From Simmondsia chinensis (taxonomy: Eukaryota; Streptophyta; Magnoliopsida; Caryophyllales; Simmondsiaceae): a DNA stretch of 64,000 nt. This document shows, piece after piece, positions 48,562 to 59,628 of the stretch (position 1 is its first letter; each line of letters starts with the position of its first letter). The stretch covers positions 26,555,478-26,619,477 of the forward strand of contig JAGTTD010000015.1 in assembly GCA_018398585.1 (NCBI GenBank), read 5' to 3'. Made by a program: the position numbers and the translations under genes. A model generated the notes under the pieces. The model was not told the DNA's origin and did not search any database. It worked only from the letters and a program-made list of their open reading frames with translations.

Positions 48562-50043
48562 ATGGCGGATGAATTTAATACCCTTCTTCTTAATAACACT
48601 TGGGACCTCGTTTCCCATGACCCCTCAAAAAACCTTGTAGGCAGTATTTGGAAATATAAAGTTAAGTATAAAGCTGATGGCTTTGTTGAATGGTTCAAAG
48701 CTCGCCTTGTTGCTCAAGGCTTTCATCAACATGAAGGACTTGACTATAAGGAGACCTTTAGCCCAGTTGTTAAACCAACTACCATACGCTTTATACTTAC
48801 TCTTGTTGTGACTCACAACTGGCCTATACAACAGTTGGATGTTAAAAATGTGTTCCTACATGATTACCTTAAGGAAGAAGTTTATATGAGACAACCATAA
48901 GGTTTTATACATCCTAAGTATCCTAATCATGTCTGTCGACTTCGGAAAGCGTTATATGGTTTGAAACAGGCTCCTCGGGCATGGTTCCAGCGGTTCAGTG
49001 CATTCCTCCTTAGTCTTGGCTTCACCTATTGTCGGGCTGATCCCTCCCTATTCATTCACAAAACTCGTTCTCACCTCACATGTCTTCTCTTTTATGTTGA
49101 TGTCATCATTCTTATTGGGTCTAACCGCTCCCAACTTTCGTCACTCATTCAATCTCTCCCCACCCAGTTTGCAATGTAAGACCTCGGCCCGTTACATTTC
49201 TTTCTCGGTATTCAGGCTGCCTTTAACACTAGTGGGCTCTTTCTCTCACAGCATAAGTACACCGTTGACCATCTCACCAAACATAGCCTTTGTGACGCCA
49301 AACCGGTGAAAACCCCCTTACCCAACCGAGCGCACCTCTCCCTGAGTGATGGGGACCTTCTTGAGGACCCTGCCGAGTATAGGAGTGCAATGGGTGCCTT
49401 ACAGTACCTCACGATGACTCGTCCTGACGTATGCTATGCCGTCAACCTCGTTTCCCAGTTTATGCATGCTCCTCGCACCCCTTACTGGCAGGCTGTGAAG
49501 CGCATCCTTCAGTATCTCAAATCCACCCCTGACCATGGTCTTCTCCTGCAACCTGCACGCACCCTCACTGTCACAGCTTTCGCAGATGCCAATTGGGGTG
49601 GCTGTCCCGACACCCGACGTTCCACTATTGGTTATGCCGTCTACCTTGGACCCAACCTCATCTCTTGGAGGGCCAAAAGTAGATAACTATATCCAAAAGT
49701 ATGACCGAATCTGAGTATCGGGCTGTGACTCAATCTGTTGTTGAAAGTGACTGGCTTCGGTACATCATGCGCAACTTGGCATTCGACACCTAGGACCAAT
49801 CATTGTCTACTGTGATAACATCTTCGCCTCGTACCTTGCCGCCAATCAGTTGTCCAATGATCGTAGCAAGCACGTGGATGTTGATTTTCACTATGTTCGG
49901 GAAAAGGTCCTAAAGGGTGATCTTTAAGTTCACTACACTTCAACCACCAAGCAAGTGGCTGATATTCTCACCAAGGGTCTTGTAGCTGATCGCTTCTTTC
50001 AATACAAGGCCAATCTCAGCGTGCTCCTGTCCCGCTCAGATTG
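48562..50043 (+). pseudogene. Copia element B: reverse transcriptase and RNase H
   Basis: The RT frame has stops at 48898, 49177 and 49684. Motifs: [80 protein letters not shown]. The catalytic box reads YVDV in place of YVDD (about 49096-49107), destroying the second metal-binding Asp. RNase H has FADANWGGCPDTRRST and ends with KQVADILTKGLVADRF before the PPT. Confidence 0.88.
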
Positions 50044-50220
50044 AGGGGGCCTATTAGAATATATTCTAGAATACTCTTAGGGTTTTTCTATTCTCTTTTA
50101 TACCCTTTGACTTATGTAACTATCAGGGATATTATAGTCTTTTGGCCTCTTGTATTTTGTCTATATATAGAAGCCTCCTATGTACTCTTTATTCATTCAA
50201 TTATAATCATTCACCGTGTG

Positions 50221-50367
50221 GTCTTGAGTTCTTCAAATGTGATATTGCGAGGAAAGGCGAGTGTAATGGTGTTAAATGCGCTATATTCAGCAAGTAACCC
50301 ATAGAGAGCGAAGTGAAGGAGTTCTCTATTATAGACGGGGGAATCAATGGCAGCAAGACTATCTCAT
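50221..50367 (-). pseudogene. Copia element A: distal gag fragment, separated by element B
   Basis: Minus-strand frame with NRELLHFALYGLLAEYSAFN and TFEELKTT. It is contiguous in sense with the remnant at 45027 once element B is removed. It lies directly against the 5' LTR; the primer-binding site and N-terminal gag of A are deleted. Confidence 0.75.
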
Positions 50368-50528
50368 ATGGCATACCCAATGGGGTTGTTGAGACTTTAT
50401 TATATAGAGGAGAATACAATGGAAATATTACTGGAATATACTTCAAGAATATTACAAGAGATCTAACATAATCACAATTACATCGTGTACAATCAAATCA
50501 AATCGTAATCAGGGATATTATACTAATA
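50368..50528 (-). mobile_element. Copia element A, 5' LTR
   Basis: 161 bp, about 90% similar by eye to 41658-41819, with a CCTCTATATAATAAAG promoter-like block. No clear 5-bp target duplication flanks A (TTTTG against ATATC). Confidence 0.82.
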
Positions 50529-51468
50529 ATATCAACACATACAGCTCACGATTCCCAGTAAATAGATGATCAATTGGAATATACAAGAACTGACAAGTGC
50601 ACAATAAATATAGGTGAGTAATGCTACAGCTACTCACTGGCATTGGTGAGTTGCCTCCCTTTGAACCACTCAAACTCATACCATAATACATGGTCCTTAT
50701 TTTTTTATTCAACTACCTGACAAATTTGCACAAAGTTTAATAGTAACGAGCACTTGTTATTGTTAGGAACAAAATCATCGTTAAAAAACACTCATTAAAT
50801 AATATATATTACGGTTTTTTTATGAAAATTTACCGAGTCATAAAACACTCATTAAATTGGGATAGAAGGTATCTATATATTATCAAAATTATGTGACATG
50901 AGCCAACATTTTTCCCAAAAAATACTAAATTATGGCACTGATTTCCAACAAAAAATTTCCGACTATTAGCATAGGGAGTGCTTAATTGATAAAATTTTTA
51001 GAACTTCCAGTACAGGAGTAACAAAATTTTTAAAACTTAGGCTACCACATGGTCTACATTGAAATACCAAACCATATAATGATAAAAAACCTCGAGGTAT
51101 TTAACTCATAAATTTCCAAAGAGAAAATATATTTTTTGTGTGTCTCAAATTTATATTTGGATTTTAAAGTGGAGATTAGTATCAGGCTACAATCCTATAC
51201 CTTGTATTAACTCCTAGACCACCATTCAAAGCATTAAGTCAACATATATGACAAAGTAATGGTAACGTGAGATGCTAAGTAGTTGGTGTTGCCAACGGCT
51301 ACGATGCTACGAATAATAATAAAAGCAACAAAAATTAGTAGATGCATTTAGATAAGCAATATAACTCCCATGCATGCGAATATACTAGTATATATAGTAG
51401 GGGACCATGGTTTATGTTGATCTACGGTTAAATACATATTAATATCATGAGATTTGATGTTTAATTTT
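50529..51468. other. Spacer with MITE remnants
   Basis: 50536-50580 resembles 41243-41285 on the other side of element A (CAGCTCACGATTCCCAGTAA). 50960-51120 carries a degenerate right arm of the MULE-type MITE (GTATTTAACTCATAAATTTCC). No gene seen. Confidence 0.4.
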
Positions 51469-52002
51469 GGGTTATTTATATTTTACTATCTGACGTTGTT
51501 TAAAATAATAAAAAGGACTCTAGCCTTTTTGAATTATTAAAAAGGCCCTTAACTTTTTGTCGTATCAATAAAAAGGTCCATCTGCAATGTGATGACGTCA
51601 TTTTTCATCGATAGAATTGATGTGGCAATTATTTTTTATTAATGCTGTAGTAAAATTATAAAAGTATCATTCCACATTTTTATTCTTACTTTATAAGCAC
51701 AAAATTCGATATGTTGCATTATGTAGAAACTATTTTGTTTTACTTATTTGTTTAAAAATACGATTATTTAAGGATATTTTTATCACTTTATTGTTTTATT
51801 ATAAAAAAGCATTTACTACTTCAGATCTGTACAAAAAATGGCATTATCATTCCGGATAGTGGACTTTTTTAATACGACAAAAAAATAGGTGTTTTTTTTA
51901 TTAATATGACAAAAATTTAGGGGCCTTTTTATTAATTCAAAAACGTCACGATTCTTTTTTATTATTTTGAAAAATATTGGGGTATTAAAATATAAATAAC
52001 CC
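51469..52002. mobile_element. Foldback MITE, about 534 bp
   Basis: Perfect 17-bp inverted ends GGGTTATTTATATTTTA. Homology extends through AAAATAATAAAAARGA and TTTTTGAATTAWTAAAAAGG. Both arms contain TCGTATTAATAAAAAG-like repeats. Related fragment at 17985-18240. Target duplication unclear. Confidence 0.65.
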
Positions 52003-53158
52003 ATGAATTCTTAGATCTACAAACTTAGTGAAATAATTTTTTAGTCTTAGAGTTACACATATGTAATAAAATAGTCCAAATGATTGTGCAAAAGAATGGA
52101 AAACTAACCGTTATTTGTTGGTAAACCCTTGCACTAATCTCAGACACAAACTGCGATGTTATGATAATTCTAAGAAGGCGGGATTTCACAACCTTTGATA
52201 CAGACCAAAAGAGGTTCATCCCAAAAATCAATTGGCAATGAAGGGAATAACTCTTTTGATATATAATTGACATTTTATTTACTAGCTCATAAATGTGGTA
52301 TTAGATTTGCTTGTATCAGACCACCACGCTCTGCATCTTGCGTCCACGTGAGTTGGTTTTGCACTAGATTTCAAGTTCAGGGAGAACACTGCAATTTCGG
52401 CTCGCCACTACACAATTGACATGGCTTTGCACTAGAGTTATTCTAGTCACGGGTAAACACTGTGTTAGAAATATGCCTTAAATTTATGTATTTAGGATTT
52501 ATGGGTTGCCGATGGGTCGCCGATCGATCGGGGGGATGTCCGATCGATCGGGTGAATTAAGTTAAAATTCGGATTTTGGTCAAGAGAGGGCCGATCGATC
52601 GGGATCTGTTTCACGTAACCCTAGCCGTTTAGTATAAATATAGGGTTAGGGGGTACGTTTTAGGTATCCAATAAAAGAGAGCCGCCATCCAATTAGAATC
52701 CAATTGAAGTGAGGTCAGCCGTCGTCATCAATTTGAGAGCCTTATGAGAGTTAAGAGAAAGTGCTTCATAATTCTTTCATAGATCTCGTTCAGAGGAAGT
52801 GTCATTGTAATCCTTCCATTATTCATACTCAAATAAAGAATCTCCATCTCCGCCCGTGGTTTTCTCCCCTCTCGATTGAAGAGGGGTTTCCACGTAAATT
52901 ATTATATGTTGTTTTGTTTGTTCTTCCTTTTACCTATTCTGTTTACTTCTTTTTTGTATGAGTTATAGTATTTGAATCGAATCAAGTGATTAGGGTTAAC
53001 GCTTCCGCATCAATTATCCATATTACAAATTGGTATCGTGAATACCAGATTTGTCAAGGTTAGAATTTTTCCTAACAATTGGTATCATAGCATATTAAGT
53101 TTGTTCCAGATTTTTCTAACAATTGGTATCAGAGCCCTGTTTATTTTGATTTGATATT

Positions 53159-54073
53159 ATGGCATCTGCAATTAAGACTGAAATTGAGAAGCTCGGAGGT
53201 CAAGGAAATTTTAGTTTGTGGCAAGTCCGGGTTAAGGGTCTCCTGACGCAAAGTGGCTTGAAGAAAGGAAAAGAGAAGAAACCGGAGAGTCTATCTGATG
53301 CACAATGGGAGGAGTTAGATGAGAAGGCACTCACAGCTATTCAGACGTGTCTTACTGATGATGTTTTGACAGAAGTTCTGGAAGTGAAGACCGCTAAAGA
53401 GTTGTGGGAGAAATTGCAGGATATGTTCTGTTTCAAGTCAGTCTCCAACAAACTCGCAGTTAAGTGTCGGTTGTTCACGTTTCATATATCAGAAGGTACG
53501 TCACTTAAGAATCATGTTAATGAGTTTAATTCAATTATTCAAGAATTGAAAGAATTAGATGATGCGCCTAAGGATGAAGATCAAGCTATGCTTTTGTTAT
53601 GTTCACTCTCTACTTCATATAAAGGCTTTGTAGAAAGCATAATTTATGGTGGTAGGTCAACTATCACAATTGATGAAGTTAAGAGAAACCTACTAAGTAA
53701 AGAAAGAGTAGATAGGGAGTTGTTAGACTCCGTTCAGAACTCAGGTAGTGGTTTATTTGTGAGAGAAAGAACTAAGTCTGAAGAATATGATCATAGTGGA
53801 AACAAGTTTAAGTCTAGACATCAAGACCTAACCTGTAATTACTGTCATAAGAAAGGGCATATTAAGAGAGACTGTTACAAGCTTAAGAGAAAACTAGAAG
53901 CAGATAACAGGTCTGACAAGAGATCCACAGAAGCTAGTGTTGTTGAATATACGGATGGAGATATTCTGTCAATTTCTGAACCTAAGTCCAATTTTAGAGA
54001 AAGTGGATTTTGGATTCGGGTTGCTCCTATCATGTTTGTCCCTATAAAGGCTAGTTCACCACATACGAGTTAA
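53159..54073 (+). CDS. Copia element C gag
   Basis: 304-codon frame starting MASAIKTEIEKLGGQGNFSL, typical of Tork/TNT1-type gag (UBN2 domain). It shows LWEKLQDMFCFKSVSNKL, FNSIIQELKELDDAPKDEDQ and a zinc knuckle CNYCHKKGHIKRDC (53840-53881, C-X2-C-X4-H-X4-C). The capsid and RNA-binding parts are complete. The frame then slips: the protease motif DSGCSYHVCP is read in another frame near 54008-54040, so the last ~25 residues are out of frame. Gag could still be made. Confidence 0.85.
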   Translation: MASAIKTEIEKLGGQGNFSLWQVRVKGLLTQSGLKKGKEKKPESLSDAQWEELDEKALTAIQTCLTDDVLTEVLEVKTAKELWEKLQDMFCFKSVSNKLAVKCRLFTFHISEGTSLKNHVNEFNSIIQELKELDDAPKDEDQAMLLLCSLSTSYKGFVESIIYGGRSTITIDEVKRNLLSKERVDRELLDSVQNSGSGLFVRERTKSEEYDHSGNKFKSRHQDLTCNYCHKKGHIKRDCYKLKRKLEADNRSDKRSTEASVVEYTDGDILSISEPKSNFRESGFWIRVAPIMFVPIKASSPHTS

Positions 54074-54113
54074 TTCAGGGTGGAACCGTTCATATAGGTA
54101 ACAATGCAAAGTT

Positions 54114-54809
54114 TTGGGGATAGAAACAATTCGTATTAAGATGTTCGATGGCAATATTAGGACATTGAGCGATGTTCGTCATGTTCCTAATTTGAAGAAA
54201 AGTCTCATCTCTTTAGGTACTCTTGAGTCTAAAGGGTACAGGTACACAGTTGAAGGTGGAGTTTTGAAGGTCGTTAAGAGTGCTTTGACAGTTATGAAAG
54301 GCAGAAGGGTAGGTACATTGTATGAGCTTATCGGCTCCACTATTGTAAGATCAGTTAAGATATCTTTATCATCATCGTTGTTGACAGAACTAGAGATCAC
54401 AAAGTCAAGGAGCTTGAGATTGGATCGTTCAGGTGATAAGGGTTTGTCTGAGCATAGTAAAAGGGGCACCATGTGTGGTCAGTCTACAGGACTGATATCT
54501 TGTGAACAAGACATTTATGGGAAGCAGAAGAGTCTTCGCTTCAAGCAATTCCTGATAAGTAGAGATGTCACATTTAATGAGTCTTCATTACTATCTCCAC
54601 AGAAGATGTCATTAGTTAGTTGTGATTCAGGTCAGGTAAATAAGCTAGAGGAAGTTCAGTTTCAGTTAACTAACAAGGTTCAGTGGCAGGTAGCTATTTC
54701 AGAAGATGTGTCAAGAGCCAATTCAGAAAAGAAGAAGATTGGCATTGCTGATAACCTCTCAGATATGTTTACTTCAGTGCTACCTAACAAAAAGTTCAAG
54801 CATCGCTAG
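54114..54809 (+). pseudogene. Copia element C pol remnant, deletion joined in frame
   Basis: 231 codons. The first part is protease end/pre-integrase (IKMFDGNIRTLSDVRHVPNL, SLGTLESKGYRYTVEGG). After about residue 140 it passes to SRDVTFNESSLL, which normally lies beyond the integrase core. It ends with the tail of RNase H (NLSDMFTSVLPNKKFKH). Integrase catalytic core and all of RT are missing, yet the frame stays open. Confidence 0.8.
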
Positions 54810-55986
54810 GACTTGGTTAGGTTTTTTATTTTGTTAAGATAACCCCATGTGTGGGGTGTTTTGTGGAGTAGGTGGAGAGATTTTGCTTTTATGTAAATTT
54901 GAGTCAAGGTGGAGATTTGTTAGGAATATGCCTCAAATTTATGTATTTATGATTTATTGGTTGCCAAGGGGTCACCGATTGATCCGGGAAATGTCCGGTC
55001 TATCGGTTGAATTAAGTTAAAATTCGAATTTTGGCCGAGAGAGGGCTGATCGATCAGGCCCTTTCGATTGATCGGGAGTCTGTGTCACGTAACTTTAGCC
55101 GTTTAGTATAAATATAGGGTTAGGGGGTGCATTTTAGGTATCCAATCAAAGAGAGCCGACATCCAATTAGAATCCAATTAAAGTGAGGTCAGCCGTCATC
55201 ATCAATTTGAGAGTGTTACGAGAGTTAAGAGAAAGTGCTTCATAATTCTTTCATAGATCTCGTTCAGAGGAAGTATTATTGTAATCCTTCCATTATTCAT
55301 ACTCAAATAAAGAATCTCCATCTCCGCCCGTGGTTTCCACGTAAATCATTGTGTGTTGTTTCGTTTTTTTCTTCCTTTTAGCTATTCTGTTTACTTCTCT
55401 TTTGTGTGAGTTATAGTATTTGAATCGAATCAAGTAATTAGGGTTAACGCTTCCGCATCAAGTATCCATATTACAAATTGGTATAGTGAATACCAGATTT
55501 GTCAAGGTTAGAATTTTTCCTAACAATTGGTATCAGAGCATATCAAGTTTGTTCCATATTTTTCTAACACACTGCAATACCGGCGTTACCATTTGAGACT
55601 CGGGATGAGAGACTGAACAGCACGTCAACCAGCACCCAGGACTTCACCAGGCTGAGATCAACTCCAGAGCAAACCCAGGGACTTCCATGAGATCGAGAAT
55701 GAGCTCCTTGAAATGTGGCAATCGACTTTGCAACCCTTCATGCATAGGCCCCCATAAGACCGCTGAATGACATCGGCCCCCTATATGACCGGTGAATGGT
55801 AGCAGCCCCGCATATGATCGGCAATCCACGGCGCAATACAAACTGCTTTGATACCAATAATATAGACCAAAGGAGGTTCTATTCCAAAACCAATTGGCAA
55901 TGAGTAGAGTAACTCTTTTAGTATATAAATTGGCATTCTATTAACTAACTCACTAATGTGAGATTAGATTTACCTATATCACCCTT

Positions 55987-56299
55987 ACACACTGCCATTT
56001 CAAACCTCAACACTACATGCTTACAGGATGAAGGTCAAGAGTTGAGGAATCTACTTTTCACATAGGTGGAAATTGAGAAGCTCTTGACCGACAATACTAC
56101 ATCAAGAAAAATACAGTAGGAGACTACTCAAAGGAGCAAAAAATAACCAAAAAGTATTGGCTCGGATAAACCTGGATGTAATGACGAAACCCCACCATGT
56201 TTGCACATGATACATATGTGACGCATATTTGGTCTACAGGACCGATCCTGACATTTTTAGGGCCTCAAGTAAAATTCTCAAAAGGGACCCTTCATTGTG
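55987..56299. other. Unassigned spacer
   Basis: No ORF or repeat recognised. Confidence 0.35.
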
Positions 56300-57525
56300 A
56301 ATAAGGGAGAAGTTATATTATTGAATGATAATATGATGAGTACAAGTGATACCTATATTTAGGCACAGGGACTTATATAGATGACATCTTTACCCCTACA
56401 GTTTATACTATCAGGACGACATAATAGTAAATACATGAGAAACCCTAGTGAGCATTGGCCTTGTGTTGATGAAACCGATCTATAGATAGTCCCTTGGTGA
56501 GGATATCAGCAACCTGTTGGGTAGTGGGAGTGTAGCGAACTTGTAAGTCACCCTTTAGCACTTTCTCACGCACATAGTAGAAGTCAATATTAACATGCTT
56601 GCTTCTGTCATTAGACACGGGATTGGCGGCAAGGTAATAAGCAGAGACATTGTCACAGTAAATAGTTATCGGTCATGGGTGTCAAAGTCTGAGGTCACGC
56701 ATGAGATAGTGAATCCAGTCACTTTCAGCAACAACATGATATTCTAACTCAGTGGTGGATTTGGATACAGTGGCTTGTTTCTTAACCCACACGAGATGAG
56801 GTTAGGACCAAGATATAGAGCATAGCCTGTTGTAGAGCGACCGGTGTCAGGATAGCCACCCTAGTCAATATCAGCAAATGCTGTGACTATAGGGGAGGAA
56901 GCGAGAGTGATAGCAAGATCGTGATCAGGGGGTAGACTTCAGGTATCTGAGGATGCACTTGACTGCCTGCCAATGATGTGTAATGGGAGCATGCATGAAC
57001 TGAAAGACCAAGTTGACAGCATAACAGATGTTAGGACGGGTCATGGTCAAGAACTGGAGGGCACCCACCGCACTTCGATACTCAGTAGGATCTTTAAGAG
57101 GCTTACCTTCACTCAGATACAAATGTGCTCGGGTAGGTAGGCGGGTTTTGACCGGTTTGGCTTCATGGGGGTCATGTTTTGTTAGAAGGTCCACTGTGTA
57201 CTTATGTTGGGAAATGAATAGTCCTTGGTGGTCACATTTTACGTCTATCCCTAGGAAAAAGTGTAAGGGTTCAAGGTTTTTCATGGCAAATTGGGTAGAG
57301 AGAGACAGAATCAGACCTGTGAGGCGGTCAGCATCGATGCTTGTGAGTATAATGTCATCTACATAGAGAAGCAGGCATGTAAGATGTGAGGCCGTTTTGT
57401 GGATAAAGAGGGATGGGTCAACTCGACAACATTGAAAGCCAAGACTAAAGATGAACGCATTGAATCATTGGAGCCATGCTTGGGGAGCTTGTTTGAGTCC
57501 ATATAGAGCCTTTCTAAAATGTGGT
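56300..57525 (-). pseudogene. Copia element D, 5'-truncated: RT, RNase H and 3' LTR remnant
   Basis: On the minus strand, RT starts near 57525 with KALYGLKQAPQAWLQ. It continues with an intact catalytic box LLYVDDIILT (about 57369-57340), NLEPLHFFLGIDVKCDHQGL and AVGALQFLTMTRPNICYAV. RNase H (56920-56460) is full of stops. 56300-56450 has LTR-like sequence with a TATATAAG box. Gag, protease and integrase are absent. It is a close relative of A and B. Confidence 0.8.
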
Positions 57526-57795
57526 TTCCCCCCAAAACAAAAGGAGTCTAAGTGTCTCATTTTTGAAATAATTAGAATAGAAGGATTTTTTTTTTTTTTT
57601 TTTAAGAGATAAAGATGGGGACTCTTAGGATTGCCCTCTTCTAAGAGGAAAATCCAAGCTTTCAGCACGAGAAGTAATAAGAAGGGCTCGGACCGAAAAC
57701 CAAGAAATAATAGAGGGTACAAACAGTGCAGAGTTAGTTATGATATAAACGATTTCAAATAAAACGATGTTGTACTTCATATTTGTATATTTAAT
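57526..57795 (-). mobile_element. Poly-A retroposon fragment of unknown type
   Basis: A T-run of 21 at about 57582-57602 would be a poly-A tail on the minus strand. The adjoining 57603-57740 is unique sequence without clear coding. It interrupts or abuts copia D. Confidence 0.35.
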
Positions 57796-59620
57796 TGTTG
57801 GAAACATATTTAAAAAATATTTTCTAAAGCAGGTGCAGCGGAAAACTAATTTAAAATTCTTGATTATGAACCTAAAGCCCTAATCTAATTAAATAATTTA
57901 ATTAAATCTAGATCTTACTCTAATATGTTTATAATATGACAAATAAAGACCATAAAAAATATATAAAAATGATATTTAGAATAAACGAAATACAAGGAAA
58001 ACAAGTTAAATATTAAATATTTAATTAAACATGCCTAAAGCATGAATCCCAATTTTAAACTTGAAGATCTGAAATTGGAAGAAGATTTCTTAACACCTCA
58101 AGTTCTTTTTACAATGACCTTTTTTAGCACCACGAACGTGGGCTCCCATAAATATTTATTTCAGGAATTCAATCTTTTTGAAAAATAACTTTTAAAAAAA
58201 ATTATGCTAAATAATAAATATAGAAAATCCTAAAAATAATTTTTAGGGTTTTCACTATGAGAGGGAAAAAAAAAAAAAAAAAAAAAAACACCAAAACCTT
58301 AAATCGAAATCCTCTTTATCGTAAAATATGCGTATTTATACACAAAACAGTCAGCACTAAAACACGCATGACGCGTATTGCCCTCTCGTTGAGATCATCA
58401 TGACATCAGCGAAGGGTTTACGTTGCTGGTGGGCAATGGCACGAGCAATTTATCATTCATCCCTTTTTTTAAACACGATATAATTTATCATATTATATAT
58501 TTATCTTATGAATATTTGTTTAGTATAAAAATTTATTTCTCTCATAAATAAATAAGTCATCTCATTAATTTATTTTTTGAATATTTTTAAACGATGCCTA
58601 AGTTGAGATTTGCAAAGGGACATTAGGACTACCTAATTTTATCTTCAAAGGGGTCAAATCTAATCATCGACTCTTGATGACATCGATTACCATTTAACAA
58701 CACTTAATTCCACTAAATAAATATTGTTGCACTCTAGAATTAAATATATTCACTCAAGAATTCCCAAATAACTTTTACTATGATAATCTAACCCTCTATT
58801 AGACATCTGTGAGCAAAAATAACTTTAACTATTATTGTTATTTTTCTCACATCTTTCTCCTTAGTTGCCAACTCGCCCTTCTCGAAAAATTCAGTAATAC
58901 ATAAAATAACTTTTGTTCTAATTTCAAATGTAAAGCGTATGGAATACTTGCAACAAAGATTCTTGAATCTGTTTGTATGCATGCAAATCAATAAAGAGGA
59001 CATTTTTATCTCGTAAGAGACTATAGATTCCATGTAAAACACTTGTTCCCACTACACTTCATGTAGTTACCCAATGCAAGTAAGATTTAAGTTAACGCGT
59101 TGTGACCGTTCCTTTAAGCACATCAAAGCAACGGACAATCTATGCACGAATTCAGACTTTTCCTAGATTTAGAGTTATCATCTTACAAAAGTAATCATTT
59201 CTGATAATAGTAAGGAAACAAGTAATTTAGGTAGTCCTACTCATTGTTCCAACATATAGGAAAAACCAACATAATACTTTTGGATCCTGATCTACACGAA
59301 CAAGACAAGCCATTGAAAGTATCATAACATAGTCTTATTAGATAAGTTGTCCAAACTCATCACTGACTACAAACATATACTTTGACAATATATCACTAAT
59401 ATGATTTAAGTCTATCGTGGCTCAATTTCATTAACCACTTAAACCGAACTTGATATGTTATCTTGGACTACATCCATTTAATGGAACGTTTTAGAAATCA
59501 ATCACACTCATATTTGACTTGCAAAATATAATTAGATAATAAATAAATAAAATAATTTTATCTATTTAATATTTAAAATTAATTAATTAGATTTTTCAGG
59601 ACACTAATTCTAACATTAAT
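57791..59620 (-). mobile_element. Solo LTR, 1820 bp
   Basis: The segment 57796-59615 starts TGTTGGAAACATATTT, ends ATTCTAACA, and is flanked by the perfect 5-bp duplication TTAAT (57791-57795, 59616-59620). On the minus strand it has a TATAAATACGC box (about 58338-58328) and a U5 ending TTTTCCGCTGCACCTG...CCAACA, which resembles copia LTRs. No internal genes, so it is a product of LTR-LTR recombination. Confidence 0.75.
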
Positions 59621-59628
59621 ATAGTTAA

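Larger units (their letters stand above)
45023..50220 (+). mobile_element. Copia element B, complete structure, nested in element A
   Basis: LTRs of 164 bp lie at 45028-45191 and 50052-50215. They are flanked by the 5-bp duplication GTGTG (45023-45027, 50216-50220). The PBS TGGTATCAGAGC is at 45192-45203 and the PPT TTGAGGGGGCC at 50041-50051. The LTR has a TATATATAG box. The insertion splits the gag of element A: the A frame on the two sides joins at the duplicated CACAC. B is therefore younger than A and in opposite orientation. Confidence 0.92.
52458..55574 (+). mobile_element. Copia element C (Tork-like), non-autonomous deletion derivative
   Basis: LTRs at 52463-53121 (659 bp) and 54918-55569 (652 bp), TGTTAG...CTAACA, flanked by perfect CACTG duplications (52458-52462, 55570-55574). 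The PBS TTGGTATCAGAGCCC starts at 53123. The PPT AAGGTGGAGATT ends at 54917. The LTR has TATAAATATAGG and three CCGATCGATCGG palindromes. The 1.8-kb interior has gag and short pol remnants but no integrase core or RT, so it could move only with help from another element. Confidence 0.92.
52191..55986 (-). mobile_element. TRIM-like element (minus strand) split by copia element C
   Basis: Related terminal repeats of about 122 bp lie at 52196-52318 and 55858-55981 (TGATAYARGYAAATCTAAT ... TTGCCAATTG ... GGTCTRTA). On the minus strand the right-hand repeat is followed by the PBS TGGTATCAAAGCAG (55856-55843). Without element C (52463-55574) the internal region is about 410 bp and has no ORF, which fits a terminal-repeat retrotransposon in miniature. 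Flanks ACCTT and CCCTT differ at one base. Confidence 0.65.
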
